Numbered from the stretch's first letter, positions 34,251 to 44,707 are shown. The stretch is 64,000 nt of DNA from Clostridia bacterium (GCA_017409475.1 JAFQSP010000010.1:1-64000); one strand, 5' to 3'. Notes: generated by a model from the sequence alone, not told the origin. Numbers and translations are program-made.

Positions 34251-35627
34251 ATGTCTGATAATCGTAATTTTGATTTACTGGGCGGTAATATTACCCCATT
34301 CAGCGCAGAAGCTGAGCAGTCGATACTCGGTTCGGTGCTTATTGCGCCCGAAAGCATGGACAAGCTCAGCGGAAACATTAAAACCGAGCATTTTTACATA
34401 CATCAGCACCAGGAAATTTATAATGTTCTGTCGGATATGTATGCGCTTAATAAGATTATTGACCCGGTTACCGTTTTAAATGAGTTAAAGGAACGCGGAG
34501 TATATGACGATGCCGGCGGAAAGGCATACATTACCCAGCTTGTTCAGCTTGTACCTACCGCCGCTAACTTGGACGCCTATATTTCCATCGTAAAGGAAAA
34601 ATATTACACCCGTTCACTTATGCAGGCGGCTCAGTCGATTCTTGCCGACATCGAGGATAACGCAGGAACATCGACCCAGCTTATCGAACGTGCGGAGCAG
34701 AATATTTATGACATCCGAAAGGGTAGAGAAACCTCGGGACTTGTTCATATTCGCGACGTACTCCGTAACGAAACAATTCACCGAATCGATTGCCTTAATA
34801 ACGAGGAAACTCGCGGCGACTATATCGGTATTCCTTGCGGAATAAATGCGCTTGACGATATGCTTACGGGACTTAATAAGAGTGACCTTATTATTCTCGG
34901 CGCTCGACCCGGTATGGGTAAAACGTCATTTGCGCTCAATATTGCCCGTCATGTAGCGCTAAAGGAGAAAAAGACGGTTTGCTTCTTCTCACTTGAAATG
35001 ACCCGTGACCAGTTAGCTCAGCGACTTCTTTCGGCCGAGGCTTGTATTTCGAGCGAAAAACTCCGCACAGGAAAGATTGAAGGAAGCGAATGGACAAATC
35101 TTGTTCAGGCAACCGAAATTCTTTCAAAGGCGGAAATTTACGTTGACCAGACTACTCGAATCACCGTAAATGAAATGAAGGCGAAATTGCGCCGAATGAA
35201 TAAGGTTGACCTTGTAATTATCGACTATCTCGGACTTATGGCGTCGACTAAAAAGACCGATAATCAGGCGCAAATTATCGGCGACATTACTCAGAATTTG
35301 AAAAATATGGCAAAGGAGCTTAACGTTCCTATTATTTGTGCGGCTCAGCTAAACCGTGGCGGCGAAGGTCCTGATAAAAAGAATCACCGTCCGGGACTTT
35401 CAAGCCTTAGAGATTCGGGTTCAATCGAACAGGATGCCGACATTGTTCTTTTCCTTTATCGTGAGCATTATTACGACACCGAAAAGAACGACCCCGAGCA
35501 GTATGTTGACGAGCATAAGGCAACTTGTATCGTAGCGAAGAATCGTCACGGACGAACAGGCGACGTTCCGCTTTACTGGGACGGCGAGCATACACGATTT
35601 ACTTCGGTGGCAACTAATGTTGAATAA
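34251..35627 (+). CDS. dnaB: Replicative DNA helicase
   Basis: A 458-residue hexameric helicase (DnaC in Bacillus nomenclature). The N-terminal primase-interacting domain begins at PFSAEAEQSILGSVLI; the RecA-like core has Walker A GARPGMGKTSFALN, the H1a FFSLEMTRDQL, Walker B VDLVIIDYLGLM and the DNA-binding loop SLRDSGSIEQDADIV. No intein. The end overlaps tilS by 11 bases. Confidence 0.98.
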   Translation: MSDNRNFDLLGGNITPFSAEAEQSILGSVLIAPESMDKLSGNIKTEHFYIHQHQEIYNVLSDMYALNKIIDPVTVLNELKERGVYDDAGGKAYITQLVQLVPTAANLDAYISIVKEKYYTRSLMQAAQSILADIEDNAGTSTQLIERAEQNIYDIRKGRETSGLVHIRDVLRNETIHRIDCLNNEETRGDYIGIPCGINALDDMLTGLNKSDLIILGARPGMGKTSFALNIARHVALKEKKTVCFFSLEMTRDQLAQRLLSAEACISSEKLRTGKIEGSEWTNLVQATEILSKAEIYVDQTTRITVNEMKAKLRRMNKVDLVIIDYLGLMASTKKTDNQAQIIGDITQNLKNMAKELNVPIICAAQLNRGGEGPDKKNHRPGLSSLRDSGSIEQDADIVLFLYREHYYDTEKNDPEQYVDEHKATCIVAKNRHGRTGDVPLYWDGEHTRFTSVATNVE

Positions 35628-36939
35628 AATTGAAAAGGCGGCAGAGCGCTACAATCTTTTTCAAGAGGGTGACAGCATAACGGTAGCCCTTTCGGGCGGC
35701 GCCGATTCAACCGCGCTTTTGCATGCTCTTGTTCAGCTTAGCGAAAAATATTCGCTTAAAATAAAGGCGGCCCATCTTAATCATAAATTGCGCGGTGATG
35801 AATCCGACCGAGACGAGCGATTTGTGCGAAAGATGTGCGACGATTTAGGGATAAAGCTTGTTTGTGAAAGCGCCGATATTTCGTCACTGACTAAAAAGGG
35901 CGAGGGTATCGAGGAATGTGCCCGTCGGGTGAGATACGAATTTTTACAAAGAAATGCAAGCGGCAAGATTGCAACAGCCCATTCCGCCGACGATAATATC
36001 GAAACGGTGATTTTTAATCTCACACGTGGCTCGGGGATAAAGGGAGCTTGCGGAATTCCTCCCGTTCGGGATAATATCATTCGCCCGTTAATTATGTGCT
36101 CCCGTGCCGAAATCGAAGAATATTGCAAAAATAACGGTCTTTCCTTTGTCACTGATAGCAGTAACCTCACCGATGACTATACGCGAAACCGTATCCGTCA
36201 TAATGTTATTCCCATTTTAAAGGAGATAAATTCAGCGGCAGGGGATAGCTTTTACCGCTTTACTTCGGCGCTGAATGACGTAAATGACCTTGTCGACGGT
36301 CTGGCTTTTGATGCGTTGAAGTTGGCAAAATTGGACAAAGGTTATGACATCGACCGATTAAGTGAATTGCATGTTTCGGTGCTGACAAGAACGGTTCAAA
36401 TTATACTTGCCGAATCAGGTTCAATGCCCGACAGTGAGCATATTGGCTCGGTTGTAAAAGTTATTAGGGATAAAAAGGGAAAATGCCAGCTAAACGGCGG
36501 CCGTTTTGCCGAGATAAAGGGTAACGAAATTGTTGTTTTCGGAAAAGAGATAAAAAATATTATCGTCACACCGTGTTATAACTTCGTTAACAAAAGGGTG
36601 ACATTTGGCGAAATTTTGCTTCAAAGTGAGCTTGTTTCGGCCGATAAAGTTAATAATTTATTAGCAAACGATATTATCGATTATGATAAAATAGAGGGTG
36701 AGCCAATCCTTCGTGCGAGAGAAGCAGGTGACAGCATTCGGCTTAAAAAACGCCCTCGAAAAAGCGTAAAAAAACTCTTTTCGGAGCTTAAAATTGATAT
36801 AGAAAAGCGGGACAACCTGCCGATTTTAGCCGACGAAAAGGGAGTAATATGGATTTATGACGTTGGCCCTGCCGAAAGGGTAGCCGTTGATGAAAAAACA
36901 AAAAATATTTTAAAAATTTCAGGGGTTGTTGAAAAATGA
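35617..36939 (+). CDS. tilS: tRNA(Ile)-lysidine synthetase
   Basis: A 440-residue enzyme converting C34 of the CAU anticodon of tRNA(Ile) to lysidine, essential for reading AUA. N-terminal PP-loop VALSGGADSTALLHAL, HLNHKLRGDESDRDERF, TAHSADDNIETVIFNLTRGS, and a C-terminal TilS domain with AREAGDSIRLKK. Starts inside the dnaB end and overlaps hpt by 4 bases; tilS-hpt-ftsH is a classic Firmicute order. Confidence 0.96.
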   Translation: MLNKIEKAAERYNLFQEGDSITVALSGGADSTALLHALVQLSEKYSLKIKAAHLNHKLRGDESDRDERFVRKMCDDLGIKLVCESADISSLTKKGEGIEECARRVRYEFLQRNASGKIATAHSADDNIETVIFNLTRGSGIKGACGIPPVRDNIIRPLIMCSRAEIEEYCKNNGLSFVTDSSNLTDDYTRNRIRHNVIPILKEINSAAGDSFYRFTSALNDVNDLVDGLAFDALKLAKLDKGYDIDRLSELHVSVLTRTVQIILAESGSMPDSEHIGSVVKVIRDKKGKCQLNGGRFAEIKGNEIVVFGKEIKNIIVTPCYNFVNKRVTFGEILLQSELVSADKVNNLLANDIIDYDKIEGEPILRAREAGDSIRLKKRPRKSVKKLFSELKIDIEKRDNLPILADEKGVIWIYDVGPAERVAVDEKTKNILKISGVVEK

Positions 36940-37475
36940 AGGAAGATATTTTAAAGGTATTACTTTCGGAAGAAGAAATTGCCGAAATAATTAAGAATTT
37001 AGGAGCAAAAATAAGCAAAGACTATAAGGACAAAAACTTGCTTATGGTAAGCGTGTTAAAGGGCTCGGTTGTGTTTATGGCCGACCTTATGAGAGCCATT
37101 GATATTAATTGCCAAATCGATTTTATGTGCGTTTCGTCTTACGGCTCAGGTACAGAAAGCTCAGGTCGAGTTAAGATTATAAAGGACCTTGACATTGACC
37201 TTAACGGTTTTGACCTTTTACTTGTCGAGGATATTCTCGATTCGGGAGTTACCCTCAGCAATATTAAGGAAATTTTGCTCACCAGAAATCCGAAGAGCGT
37301 AAAAATATGCACCTTCCTCGACAAACCTGCTCGAAGAAAGGCTAATATCGTTGCCGATTATGTCGGCGCAGACGTACCCGACGAATTTGTTGTAGGCTAT
37401 GGACTCGATTATGATGAAAAATACCGCAATTTACCCTATCTCGGCGTGTTAAAGCCGTCGGTTTACGAAAAATAA
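36936..37475 (+). CDS. hpt: Hypoxanthine phosphoribosyltransferase
   Basis: A 179-residue purine salvage enzyme joining hypoxanthine or guanine to PRPP. The PRPP-binding motif LLLVEDILDSGVTLS is clear, with SVLKGSVVFMADLMRA and FVVGYGLDYDEKYRNLPYLG. In Bacillus, Hpt and TilS together activate ftsH expression; the same order here makes that possible but not shown. Confidence 0.96.
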   Translation: MKEDILKVLLSEEEIAEIIKNLGAKISKDYKDKNLLMVSVLKGSVVFMADLMRAIDINCQIDFMCVSSYGSGTESSGRVKIIKDLDIDLNGFDLLLVEDILDSGVTLSNIKEILLTRNPKSVKICTFLDKPARRKANIVADYVGADVPDEFVVGYGLDYDEKYRNLPYLGVLKPSVYEK

Positions 37476-37514
37476 TTGCGATTGATATAACCCATTTTTT
37501 AAGGAGATGTTTTT

Positions 37515-39389
37515 TTGAAAAAGAATGTACGAAATACCATATTGGTTATTTTAATTCCGATACTCATTTTCGTTTGCATTTTTGCTGTTTTGAATGTTAA
37601 CAAAACATTGGATAAGCAGAATTATTCTGCGATAGTCGAAAAGTTTTATGCAAATGAAATATCCGAATTTGAGCTTAATATAACCAGCCGTGAGCTGACA
37701 TATAAGCAGCGCTCGGATAATAAAACATATAAATATACCGTTCCCGATTCTCAAATTTTTTACAACGATATAAATGACTATCTTGTTGAGCATAATAAGA
37801 CGGCCGAGAAAAAGGAAAAAATCGAATATAATTATCTTCCCGGTAACGAGGGCTCGTGGATAGTTTCATTCCTGCCGACTTTGCTTACGGTAGCCTTGCT
37901 TGTATTTTTCTTTATCTTTATGTCAAAGAGAATGGGAAAAATGATGGGCGGCGACTCGACAATGGGCTTCGGAAAGGTAAAGGCAAAAAAGCTTACCGAT
38001 GACGGAAGAAAGACCATGTTTACCGACGTTGCAGGTGCCGATGAGGAAAAAGCCGAGCTTGAAGAACTTGTCGAATTTTTAAAGAATCCTAAAAAGTTTA
38101 ATGATATGGGCGCCAGAATTCCGAAGGGCGTTCTTCTTGTAGGCCCTCCGGGAACGGGTAAAACCCTTCTTGCACGAGCTGTTGCAGGTGAAGCAGGAGT
38201 ACCCTTCTTCTCAATTTCGGGTTCCGACTTTGTCGAAATGTTTGTCGGTGTAGGTGCATCGCGTGTACGTGACCTTTTCGACCAGGCTAAGAAAAATTCG
38301 CCCGCAATTATATTCATTGATGAAATTGATGCCGTCGGACGTCAGCGAGGCGCAGGCCTTGGCGGTGGTCACGATGAGCGTGAGCAGACGCTCAACCAGC
38401 TGCTTGTCGAAATGGACGGTTTTGGCGTAAACCAGGGTGTTATCATCATCGCCGCAACCAACCGTCCCGACATTCTTGATAAGGCGTTGCTTCGTCCGGG
38501 TCGATTCGACCGTCAAATTACGGTTAATTACCCCGACGTAAAGGGACGCGAGGAGATACTCAAGGTCCACGCAAGAGGAAAGCCGCTTGGTCCCGACGTT
38601 GACCTTAAAACAATTGCAAAGGCAACGGCAGGATTTACCGGCGCCGACCTCGAAAACCTGCTTAACGAAGCGGCTTTGCTTGCCGTTCGTAACGGACAAA
38701 AGGCAATTACCGAGGAAAATATTGAGGAAGCTACCATTAAGGTTATCGCCGGCGCAGAGAAAAAGAGCTGGATAATGAAGGATAAAGAAAAGCTGAACAC
38801 CGCTTATCACGAAGCAGGCCACGCTATTACAGGATATTACCTGCCTACCCAGGATGAAATTCACCAGATTACAATTATCCCGAGAGGAAGAGCCCTCGGT
38901 ATGACAATTTCGCTTCCGAGCGAGGATAAATTCTCACGTTACCAGAGCGAAATGGAGGAGGAACTTGTTATGCTTCTCGGGGGTCGAATTGCCGAGTCAA
39001 TTGTTTTCGGTGATGTTTCGACAGGCGCCGCTAACGATATTGAACGCGCAACCCAGACGGCTAAAAACATGGTTGTAAAATTCGGTATGAGCGGCGAGCT
39101 TGGACCCATTCTTTACGGTAGTAAGAACGAGGAGGTGTTCCTCGGCCGTGATTATGGTCAGACAAACAATTGCTCCGAGCAGGTTGCGGCAAAGATTGAC
39201 GCCGAGGTTCATCGCCTTATTACAACCGCTTATAAGAAGGGTGAGCAGATTCTCACCGAGCATAGAGATAAGCTGGATGCGGTTGCAAAATATCTCGTTG
39301 AACATGAAAAAATGGACGCAGAGCAATTTAAAAATATCATGACCGATAAAGCGGTCATCGAGGAGGAAACAAATAATGAAGGTAACTAA
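37515..39389 (+). CDS. ftsH: ATP-dependent zinc metalloprotease FtsH
   Basis: A 624-residue membrane protease degrading misfolded membrane and regulatory proteins. Two membrane helices (about residues 8-25 and 115-135) flank an extracytoplasmic domain. AAA+ module: Walker [18 protein letters not shown], Walker [12 protein letters not shown], second region of homology [20 protein letters not shown]. The zinc site is HEAGH. TTG start with AAGGAG nine bases upstream. Its 3' end overlaps the DUF1858 gene by 14 bases. Confidence 0.97.
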   Translation: MKKNVRNTILVILIPILIFVCIFAVLNVNKTLDKQNYSAIVEKFYANEISEFELNITSRELTYKQRSDNKTYKYTVPDSQIFYNDINDYLVEHNKTAEKKEKIEYNYLPGNEGSWIVSFLPTLLTVALLVFFFIFMSKRMGKMMGGDSTMGFGKVKAKKLTDDGRKTMFTDVAGADEEKAELEELVEFLKNPKKFNDMGARIPKGVLLVGPPGTGKTLLARAVAGEAGVPFFSISGSDFVEMFVGVGASRVRDLFDQAKKNSPAIIFIDEIDAVGRQRGAGLGGGHDEREQTLNQLLVEMDGFGVNQGVIIIAATNRPDILDKALLRPGRFDRQITVNYPDVKGREEILKVHARGKPLGPDVDLKTIAKATAGFTGADLENLLNEAALLAVRNGQKAITEENIEEATIKVIAGAEKKSWIMKDKEKLNTAYHEAGHAITGYYLPTQDEIHQITIIPRGRALGMTISLPSEDKFSRYQSEMEEELVMLLGGRIAESIVFGDVSTGAANDIERATQTAKNMVVKFGMSGELGPILYGSKNEEVFLGRDYGQTNNCSEQVAAKIDAEVHRLITTAYKKGEQILTEHRDKLDAVAKYLVEHEKMDAEQFKNIMTDKAVIEEETNNEGN

Positions 39390-39579
39390 GGATACAATTA
39401 TCGGCGATATTCTCGACGCCGACAGAGAAACCGCAGTATTCTTTCTTGAAATGGGAATGCATTGTTTGGGCTGTCCCGCATCACGCGGAGAGAGCCTTGG
39501 AGAAGCATGCGCAGTGCATAGCGTTCCAGTTGACGAAATGATTGAAAAGATAAACGCATTTTTTGCGTCAAAGGAATAA
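39376..39579 (+). CDS. DUF1858 domain protein
   Basis: A 67-residue protein made of one DUF1858 domain: [20 protein letters not shown] with a Cys-x2-Cys pair in [10 protein letters not shown] and a further Cys in EACAVHSV. From memory, such domains are linked with hybrid-cluster and redox proteins and are thought to bind via the cysteine pair; no activity is established. It overlaps ftsH and precedes trmK by two bases, so it is co-translated in this operon. Confidence 0.85.
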   Translation: MKVTKDTIIGDILDADRETAVFFLEMGMHCLGCPASRGESLGEACAVHSVPVDEMIEKINAFFASKE

Positions 39580-39581
39580 TC

Positions 39582-40271
39582 ATGGCGCTTAATGCCCGAC
39601 TGAGAGCCGTCGCAGATTTCGTCTGCGGCGGCGCTTTGGTCGTTGATGTAGGGTGCGACCATGCAATATTACCAATCGAGCTTGTTAAAGAAAACAGGGT
39701 AAAAAAGGTTATTGCCTGCGACATTGGAGAGGGTCCCCTTTCGAGCGCAAAAAAGAATATCGAAAAGGCGGGGCTGTCCTCCGTTATCGAAACGCGACTT
39801 TCCGACGGACTGAAAGAAATTGTGCCGGACGAGGTTGACCATATCGTAATCGCGGGAATGGGTGGTGACCTCATTTCGTGGATACTTTCGGCATCTCCTT
39901 GGGTAAAAAATGAACGATACTCATTTATACTCCAGCCGATGACCTCGGCCGACGATTTGCGCAAATATTTGTGCGAAAATGGATTTGTAATTCGTGAGGA
40001 AAAGCCGGTTTATGACGCAAAACGGCTTTATACCGTAATGCTTTGCGGCTATAAGGGCGGTGGCTATGAGCCGACCGATGACTACCGTTACATAGGTGAG
40101 GTAAAGCCTGATTCAAAAGAGGGTAGAGATTATTATTTGCGCCAGATTAGACGTATTGAAACTCGACTTTCATCCCTCGAAAAAGCAAAGGGCGACCACC
40201 CTGAAACTGTTCAACTGAAAGAAACTCTTATAAAAATAAAAGAAAGGCTCGGTGAATTATTATGGCATTGA
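39582..40271 (+). CDS. trmK: tRNA (adenine(22)-N(1))-methyltransferase
   Basis: A 229-residue class I SAM methyltransferase of the TrmK family, modifying A22 in tRNAs. The SAM site VVDVGCDHAILPIEL, then IACDIGEGPLSSA, LSDGLKEI and VIAGMGGDLISWIL are family hallmarks. The C-terminal third is a coiled coil (about residues 185-229). Overlaps the next gene by ten bases; trmK followed by a Nif3-like gene is a conserved Firmicute pair. Confidence 0.93.
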   Translation: MALNARLRAVADFVCGGALVVDVGCDHAILPIELVKENRVKKVIACDIGEGPLSSAKKNIEKAGLSSVIETRLSDGLKEIVPDEVDHIVIAGMGGDLISWILSASPWVKNERYSFILQPMTSADDLRKYLCENGFVIREEKPVYDAKRLYTVMLCGYKGGGYEPTDDYRYIGEVKPDSKEGRDYYLRQIRRIETRLSSLEKAKGDHPETVQLKETLIKIKERLGELLWH

Positions 40272-41023
40272 AAAAGGAAATACTTAAATTTCTCACCGAC
40301 TGGGCACCTGCCGAAACAGCCCTCGATTTTGATAACGTCGGGCTTCTCGTCGATAGCGAAACCGACAGTATAAATAAGGTTGCCGTATGCCTCGACATTA
40401 CGCCCGATGCTATTTTGGCGGCAAAGGAAAACGGCGCCGAGCTTATCGTTTCGCATCATCCCGTAATCTTTTCACCGCTCAAAAGGCTTACTAACGATAG
40501 CCCTGCCGTAATGCTGATAAAATCGGGAATTGCCGCAATTTGTATGCACACCAATCTCGATGCGGCTGATGGCGGAGTTAACGATGCCCTTGCCGAAAAA
40601 ATCGGTCTTTCCGATACCGTCGCAGTTGATAGCGGTGACGGCTCGGCACCCATGATGAGAACGGGCAACGTTTGCGAAATGACAGTTGACGATTTTGCTG
40701 TTTATTTAAAGGAAAAGCTTGGTTGCGGCTCTGTAAAATATGTCGCACCGAACAGGAATATTAAAAAGGTGGCTGTATGCGGCGGTGCAGGCGAAGAATT
40801 TATATTTCTGGCGGCTGAAAACGGCTGCGATGCGCTTGTTACAGGCGAAACAAAGCATCATATCAATTTAGCCGCAAAGGAAATGTCGGTCGGTATCTAT
40901 TCCTGCGGTCATTTTGCTACCGAAGAGGTTGTCAAATCGGCTATTGCAAAGCGCCTTTCTGAGCGTTTTAGCGACCTTGAAATAGTTTTACTTAACGAAA
41001 CCGACCCTGCAAAATATATTTAA
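40262..41023 (+). CDS. Nif3-like dinuclear metal-centre protein
   Basis: A 253-residue Nif3/YqfO-family protein. Metal-binding motifs are present: LIVSHHPVIFSPLK, CMHTNLDAADGGVN, and near the end GHFATEEVVKSAI with TGETKHH before it. The PII-like insertion found in Bacillus YqfO is lacking (short form). The biochemical role is unclear: annotated as GTP cyclohydrolase I type 2 in some databases, with weak support. Coupled to trmK. Confidence 0.92.
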   Translation: MALKKEILKFLTDWAPAETALDFDNVGLLVDSETDSINKVAVCLDITPDAILAAKENGAELIVSHHPVIFSPLKRLTNDSPAVMLIKSGIAAICMHTNLDAADGGVNDALAEKIGLSDTVAVDSGDGSAPMMRTGNVCEMTVDDFAVYLKEKLGCGSVKYVAPNRNIKKVAVCGGAGEEFIFLAAENGCDALVTGETKHHINLAAKEMSVGIYSCGHFATEEVVKSAIAKRLSERFSDLEIVLLNETDPAKYI

Positions 41024-41059
41024 GCAAACACTTACATTTAATATAAAGGAGATGATAAT

Positions 41060-42796
41060 ATGCCGATTGATGGCGCGTTTTTATATAATTTGCGGCGCGA
41101 AATTGACCTTGTTGCCGCCGAAACTCGCGTTGACAAGGTAAATCAGCCGTCGAGGGACGAAATTATCATCTCTCTTCATAAACGTGGATTTTCGGGAAGG
41201 CTGATTTTCACAATCAGTGACCCGCGAGTTCATTTTACCGACCAAAATTATGAAAATCCTGCCCAACCGCCAATGTTTTGTATGCTCATGCGAAAATATT
41301 TTACGGGTGCAAAATATGTCGGTTCATATCAGGATGGGCTTGAAAGGGTTGTCCGCTTTGATTTCGATACCTATAACGAGCTTGGCGACAATATAACCGT
41401 CTCAATTCTTATCGAGATAATGGGACGAAATTCGAATATTATCCTACTCGAAGGCAACCGAATAATAGATGCTATTCGTCGTACAAGCGTTGAATCGGGA
41501 AAGCGGATAATTTTACCGGGTGCCGTTTATGAGCCGCCCGAATCTCAGAATAAAATTAGCCTTATTGCCGCCGATGTAAAATCGGTCGCCGCCAAAATTC
41601 GCAATTTGCAAGGGCGGCTTTCCGACCGATTACTTGGTTTGCTCGACGGCGTGTCACCTCTTGTTGCGAGAGAAATTGCCTTTTACGCGACCGAAAGCGC
41701 CGATGCCGAAATCCTTGACGATACAGCGTACATGCGGCTTATCGGAATGCTCGAAAGGGTGAAATCGAGCATTGAAAACGGTCAGCCGACATTGCTCCTG
41801 AGGTCAGGAACAACCCCTTATGATTTTTCATATATCCCGATTAATCAGTACGGCAAAATGGCCGAATGTAGGGTCGCCGACTCCTTTAGTGCGCTGCTTG
41901 ATTCATTTTATGCCGAGCGACGTCATCAGGAGAATATGAAGCGCAGAACGGCCGATTTGATGAAGCTGATTACTAATACGGTCGAGCGTATTTCGCGAAA
42001 GATAAATAAGCAGCGAGCCGAGCTTAAAGCCTGCGAAAATAAAGAGAATTTGCGAATTTGCGGCGAGCTTTTAAAGGCGAATATCGGAACGGTTGAAAGG
42101 GGAGCTACCGTTTGCGAGGTTATCAATTACTATGACCCCGAATGTAAACCCTTGCGGATAAAATTAGACGAGCGCCTAACCCCTGCTCAAAACGCTCAGA
42201 AGTATTTTAAGGATTATAAAAAGGCGCATACAGCCGAGGAAATGTTATCAAAGCTTATTGAAGATTCCGAGCAGGAGATAGTATACCTCGAAAGTGTTTT
42301 TGACGCGTTATCAAGGGCCGAATGCGAAAGCGATATAGCCGAAATAAGATTGGAGCTTGCCGAAAGCGGATATATTCGCCGTCAGGTAACGGCCAAAAAG
42401 CAGCAAAAAAATCGTGCTTTGCCGCCCTACCATTACAAGTCGAGTGATGGCTTTGATATATACGTCGGTCGAAACAATCGTCAAAACGATGTTCTTACAT
42501 TAAAAACAGCCGAACGCTCTGACATATGGCTGCACACGAAGGATATTCACGGAGCCCACGTGATAATCGATGCAAGGGGCGGAGAGGTGCCCGACGCTAC
42601 TGTAATCGAGGCGGCCGAAATTGCCGCCTATCATTCAAAGGGACGTCATTCATCATCGGTGCCTGTCGATTACGTCCGTGCGTCAAGGGTGAAAAAACCG
42701 TCGGGGGCAAGACCCGGAATGGTCATATATGAGGGACAAAGTACAGTTTATGTAACCGCTGACGAGGAAAAAATAAAAAGCCATATTGCACAATAA
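41060..42796 (+). CDS. rqcH: Rqc2/NEMF homologue RqcH
   Basis: A 578-residue NFACT protein (formerly fibronectin-binding protein FbpA/YloA). RqcH binds stalled 50S subunits with peptidyl-tRNA and adds alanine tails that mark the chain for degradation. NFACT-N (IDGAFLYNLRREIDLVAAE, PAQPPMFCMLMRKYF), helix-hairpin-helix, coiled coil (about 285-425), then NFACT-R (SDIWLHTKDIHGAHVII, YHSKGRHSSSVPVDYV). Normal length and domain order. Last gene of the rnj operon run; an AAGGAG site precedes it. Confidence 0.96.
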   Translation: MPIDGAFLYNLRREIDLVAAETRVDKVNQPSRDEIIISLHKRGFSGRLIFTISDPRVHFTDQNYENPAQPPMFCMLMRKYFTGAKYVGSYQDGLERVVRFDFDTYNELGDNITVSILIEIMGRNSNIILLEGNRIIDAIRRTSVESGKRIILPGAVYEPPESQNKISLIAADVKSVAAKIRNLQGRLSDRLLGLLDGVSPLVAREIAFYATESADAEILDDTAYMRLIGMLERVKSSIENGQPTLLLRSGTTPYDFSYIPINQYGKMAECRVADSFSALLDSFYAERRHQENMKRRTADLMKLITNTVERISRKINKQRAELKACENKENLRICGELLKANIGTVERGATVCEVINYYDPECKPLRIKLDERLTPAQNAQKYFKDYKKAHTAEEMLSKLIEDSEQEIVYLESVFDALSRAECESDIAEIRLELAESGYIRRQVTAKKQQKNRALPPYHYKSSDGFDIYVGRNNRQNDVLTLKTAERSDIWLHTKDIHGAHVIIDARGGEVPDATVIEAAEIAAYHSKGRHSSSVPVDYVRASRVKKPSGARPGMVIYEGQSTVYVTADEEKIKSHIAQ

Positions 42797-42825
42797 TATT
42801 TATTAATATTTGTATTTCTTTGCGG

Positions 42826-42854
42826 TTGGAAAATTGTACAAATTATGATAAAAT
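42826..42854 (+). promoter_or_regulatory. Promoter of the LRR lipoprotein gene
   Basis: -35 TTGGAA (42826-42831), 17-base spacer, -10 TAAAAT (42849-42854), 31 bases before the ATG; TTGGAGG is the ribosome binding site. Confidence 0.6.
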
Positions 42855-42885
42855 CATTTTATGTTTTCACTTGGAGGTATAACGA

Positions 42886-43812
42886 ATGAAAAAATCAGTT
42901 TTATTATTTATGATAAAGAGGGTTGCGTTATTTAGCGTTTTCGCTTTAACGATGACGGCCTGTGTTTCCTGCGGTGGTAAGGAAACGGCTGAATCATCTT
43001 CCACTCCCGAATCATCAAAACCGACATTTACGGTTCGCGACGATAATAATTTGACCGCTGACGAAAACGCTCTTGAGGAAGGAAAATATACCGACGGCGA
43101 ATTTGTTTATTACATAAGCAATAATAATGCATCGATTGTCGAATACATCGGAAATAAAAAGGTGGTCGAAATTCCGTCAAGCGTCGATGATATTCCGGTA
43201 ACCTCGATTAGTGATAACGGCTTTGCCGACGTTGCTACAATCGAAAGTATAAAGGTGCCTTCGTCGGTTGCTAATATCGGCAGCTTTGCCTTTTCCTATT
43301 GTACAGGACTTAAAACCATTGAGCTTCCCGAAACACTTGTTACAATCGGAAGCTATGCATTCAATCATTGCACCTCTCTCGAAAGCTGTAAGATTCCCGA
43401 TTCGGTTTCAAATCTTCCGCAATCGGTATTCTATTACTGCGAATCTCTAAAAGAGGTATCATTGCCGAAATATGTAGGCGGAATTCCTAAGGAAACCTTC
43501 TTTTATTGCACAAGCCTCGAGGAATTTACATTCCCTGAGTTTGCAACGGGTGTAGCCGACAATGCCTTTACCGGCTGTTCGTCACTTAAAAAGATTAGTT
43601 GCGGCGAAAATATGGCTACTATCGGAAAAGAGTCGTTCAGATACTGTACATCGCTTCAAACAATCGATTTCTCAAAGTGTAAGAGTATTAATATCGGACA
43701 GAAGGCGTTTGCAAATTGCACCTCGATAAAAAAGGTGATTTATCCTGCCGAAAAGGGTGCATCGGGTGATGCATTTATGGGCTGCGATAATATCGAATAT
43801 GTAAACGGTTGA
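42886..43812 (+). CDS. Leucine-rich repeat lipoprotein, BspA-like
   Basis: A 308-residue exported lipoprotein: basic start, hydrophobic core and lipobox LTMTAC (Cys about residue 26), followed by a Ser/Glu/Pro-rich spacer and about eight LRR_5 repeats of the type SIGSYAFNHCTSLESCKIPD. Repeats are more degenerate than in the LRR protein at 18.9-20.3 kb. Expected at the outer face of the membrane. Followed by a GDSL/SGNH lipoprotein after 16 bases, probably co-transcribed. Ligand unknown. Confidence 0.88.
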   Translation: MKKSVLLFMIKRVALFSVFALTMTACVSCGGKETAESSSTPESSKPTFTVRDDNNLTADENALEEGKYTDGEFVYYISNNNASIVEYIGNKKVVEIPSSVDDIPVTSISDNGFADVATIESIKVPSSVANIGSFAFSYCTGLKTIELPETLVTIGSYAFNHCTSLESCKIPDSVSNLPQSVFYYCESLKEVSLPKYVGGIPKETFFYCTSLEEFTFPEFATGVADNAFTGCSSLKKISCGENMATIGKESFRYCTSLQTIDFSKCKSINIGQKAFANCTSIKKVIYPAEKGASGDAFMGCDNIEYVNG

Positions 43813-43828
43813 TTGAGGTGAAAAGAAT

Positions 43829-44632
43829 ATGAAAAAGATATTAGCTTTAATTTTGGCGCTTTCGATGCTTGTTTTATTATCAGCTTGCGGAGATAAAACA
43901 GCGTCAGATGATGAAAAAACCAATAGCGAAAACGATACATCAACTGCTTCGCAAACGGAGGAAACGGGCGTGCTTAAACCATATACAGAGCCCGAAAATA
44001 ACGGAATTAACATAATGCTTCTCGGCGATTCCTTGACACAGGGAACTCAGGGAAGCAGCGGCTATCGCAGCTATCTTTACGATATGCTGAAGAAGGAGAA
44101 TTATAATTTCAATTTTGTCGGCCCGTGGCAGATTGAACCCGCATTTATGCATCACGATTACCGTAATCATGCGGGTGTAGGCGGATACAGAATGTCGGGA
44201 ATAAAGAACGATATGAATATGTTTATGGGCTTCGATTGCGACGTAATCGTTATGATGATTGGTACAAACGATATGAATTCAGGTACAGCAGAGGAGCTTT
44301 CGGCACAGTATGAGGAGCTCGTTGACCTTATTGTAAAGGCTAAGCCGAATGTTAGACTTTTCTGTGCATCGGCACCTCCGACGTCATTCGCATCGGGAAG
44401 CTACACCGATAAGCATGTCAGCTTTAACGCAGGGGTAAAGGCTATTTGCGAAAAGAAAACAAAGGCAGGAGCACATGTTACCTGGCTTGATATGAGCCCC
44501 GAATCGAGTGAAATCACAAATGAAGATTTGAATCCCGAGGACCATGTTCATCCCGTTGCGTCCGGATGGGAAAAATTTGCAAAAACTATTTTTAAAACAA
44601 TAAAACCCACAATGGACGAACTTTCGGCCTAA
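43829..44632 (+). CDS. SGNH/GDSL hydrolase lipoprotein
   Basis: A 267-residue lipoprotein: signal peptide with lipobox LLSAC (Cys about residue 20), Ser/Thr/Asp linker, then an SGNH esterase fold. Block I GDSLTQG holds the nucleophile Ser; block III MMIGTNDMNSG holds Gly/Asn; the C-terminal DHVHPVASG supplies Asp and His. Family members deacetylate or deacylate carbohydrates and lipids; the substrate is unknown. Cell-surface carbohydrate esterase is a fair guess given the acyltransferase and LRR lipoproteins of this strain. Confidence 0.9.
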   Translation: MKKILALILALSMLVLLSACGDKTASDDEKTNSENDTSTASQTEETGVLKPYTEPENNGINIMLLGDSLTQGTQGSSGYRSYLYDMLKKENYNFNFVGPWQIEPAFMHHDYRNHAGVGGYRMSGIKNDMNMFMGFDCDVIVMMIGTNDMNSGTAEELSAQYEELVDLIVKAKPNVRLFCASAPPTSFASGSYTDKHVSFNAGVKAICEKKTKAGAHVTWLDMSPESSEITNEDLNPEDHVHPVASGWEKFAKTIFKTIKPTMDELSA

Positions 44633-44707
44633 AATGGTCATTTTATAAAAAAACGTAATTGTAAATTAGTATATATTTACAAAAATAAATCAATTATCCG
44701 CTTTTTG

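Noticed and set aside
38211..38864. 217-codon minus-strand ORF opposite ftsH
   Set aside because: Antisense shadow of the AAA+ and protease region; no motif or start signal.
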